Shown: positions 5,615 through 6,125 of the stretch, one piece after another
Position numbering within the stretch: position 1 is the stretch's first letter
How the letters are laid out: each line of letters starts with the position of its first letter
NCBI GenBank assembly: GCA_026193555.1
Contig: JAPHUU010000018.1
Coordinates: forward strand, 1-6,125
Length of the DNA stretch: 6,125 nucleotides
DNA from: Rhodanobacter sp.
Lineage (GTDB): Bacteria > Pseudomonadota > Gammaproteobacteria > Xanthomonadales > Rhodanobacteraceae
Direction: 5' to 3'
Position numbers and translations under genes: made by a program
Notes under the pieces: generated by a model
Told to the model about the DNA's origin: nothing
Database searches by the model: none
Seen by the model: only the letters and a program-made list of their open reading frames with translations

Positions 5615-6125
5615 ATGACCATGACCCTGATCTCCATCAATGTCGCGCAGCCCGTGGAGGTCGCGCACGGCGACGCCTCGGTGATGACCGGCATCTTCAA
5701 GCAGCCGGTGACCGGGGCGGTGGCCGTGCACCGGCTCAACCTCGACGGCGATGGCCAGGCCGACCGGGTCAATCACGGCGGCGAGCACAAGGCCGTGTAC
5801 GCGTATTCGCTCGATCACTACGCGTACTGGCGTGAGCTGCTCGGCCGGGATGCCCTGCCCCACGGGCAGTTCGGCGAGAACCTCACGGTGGCCGGGCTGG
5901 ACGAGGCCGAGCTGTGCGTGGGCGACCAGCTGCGCATCGGCGATGCACTGTTCACCATCAGCCAGCCGCGCACGCCGTGCTTCAAGCTGGGCATCCGGCT
6001 GGCCGACGTGCGCATGCCCAGGCGGTTCGCCGAATCCCTGCGCACCGGCGTCTACCTGCGCGTGCTGCGGGAAGGCACGATCGAAGCCGGCAACACGGTG
6101 GACCTGGTCGTCCGCGGCCAGGGTC
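5615..6125 (+). CDS. MOSC-domain protein (YiiM-like), C-terminus cut by window edge
   Basis: The frame is open from ATG 5615 to the right edge, giving 170 residues. MOSC domains are beta-rich sulfur-carrier modules related to the C-terminus of molybdenum cofactor sulfurase; YiiM-type members act in reduction of N-hydroxylated compounds or in molybdenum cofactor handling. Visible family features are DRVNHGGEHKAVYAY at 50-64, FGENLTVAGL at 86-95, VGDQLRIG at 102-109 and the key cysteine C122 in QPRTPCFKLG (117-126). Relatives such as E. coli YiiM are about 220 residues, so roughly the last 50 residues, the small C-terminal helical domain, are probably missing. GGAG at 5601-5604 lies ten bases before ATG 5615, which favours that start over the second in-frame ATG at 5621. 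I see no functional link to the thiamine unit. Confidence 0.92.
   Translation, partial: MTMTLISINVAQPVEVAHGDASVMTGIFKQPVTGAVAVHRLNLDGDGQADRVNHGGEHKAVYAYSLDHYAYWRELLGRDALPHGQFGENLTVAGLDEAELCVGDQLRIGDALFTISQPRTPCFKLGIRLADVRMPRRFAESLRTGVYLRVLREGTIEAGNTVDLVVRGQG

Overview
The window is a compact, high-GC stretch (about two-thirds G+C by eye, strong G/C third-position bias) that reads like a gammaproteobacterial chromosome. The gene content (a TonB-dependent receptor and a PnuC-like permease under a TPP riboswitch) and the codon use suggest the Xanthomonadales, perhaps Rhodanobacteraceae or Xanthomonadaceae. That placement is inferred, because there is no rRNA or other marker gene. I see no mobile elements, CRISPR arrays, tRNAs or rRNAs.

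Layout. The minus strand from 894 to the left edge carries an AEC-family (auxin efflux carrier-like) transporter, nearly complete but cut by the edge. A 128-bp divergent intergenic region separates it from an APH-fold small-molecule kinase on the plus strand (1023-2159). A textbook TPP riboswitch (about 2192-2282) follows, with overlapping downstream hairpins, and leads into a two-gene unit. The first gene is a 732-residue TonB-dependent outer-membrane receptor (2341-4539). The second, one base after its stop, is a seven-helix PnuC/PnuT-family inner-membrane permease (4541-5134). After a 157-bp gap containing repeated GACAGT/ACTGTC elements comes a small uncharacterised protein (5292-5561). 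A MOSC-domain protein starts at 5615 and runs off the right edge.

How the genes fit together. The riboswitch, receptor and permease form a thiamine acquisition module: the receptor would bring thiamine or a related compound across the outer membrane using TonB energy, PnuT would pass it across the inner membrane by facilitated diffusion, and intracellular TPP would shut the unit down through the riboswitch. PnuT-type transport needs phosphorylation of the substrate inside the cell to trap it, yet the unit contains no thiamine pyrophosphokinase. The APH-fold kinase directly upstream belongs to the same superfamily as E. coli thiamine kinase ThiK, so it is an attractive but unproven candidate for the trapping enzyme. 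This is the most interesting hypothesis in the window. The AEC transporter, the small protein and the MOSC protein have no evident link to thiamine.
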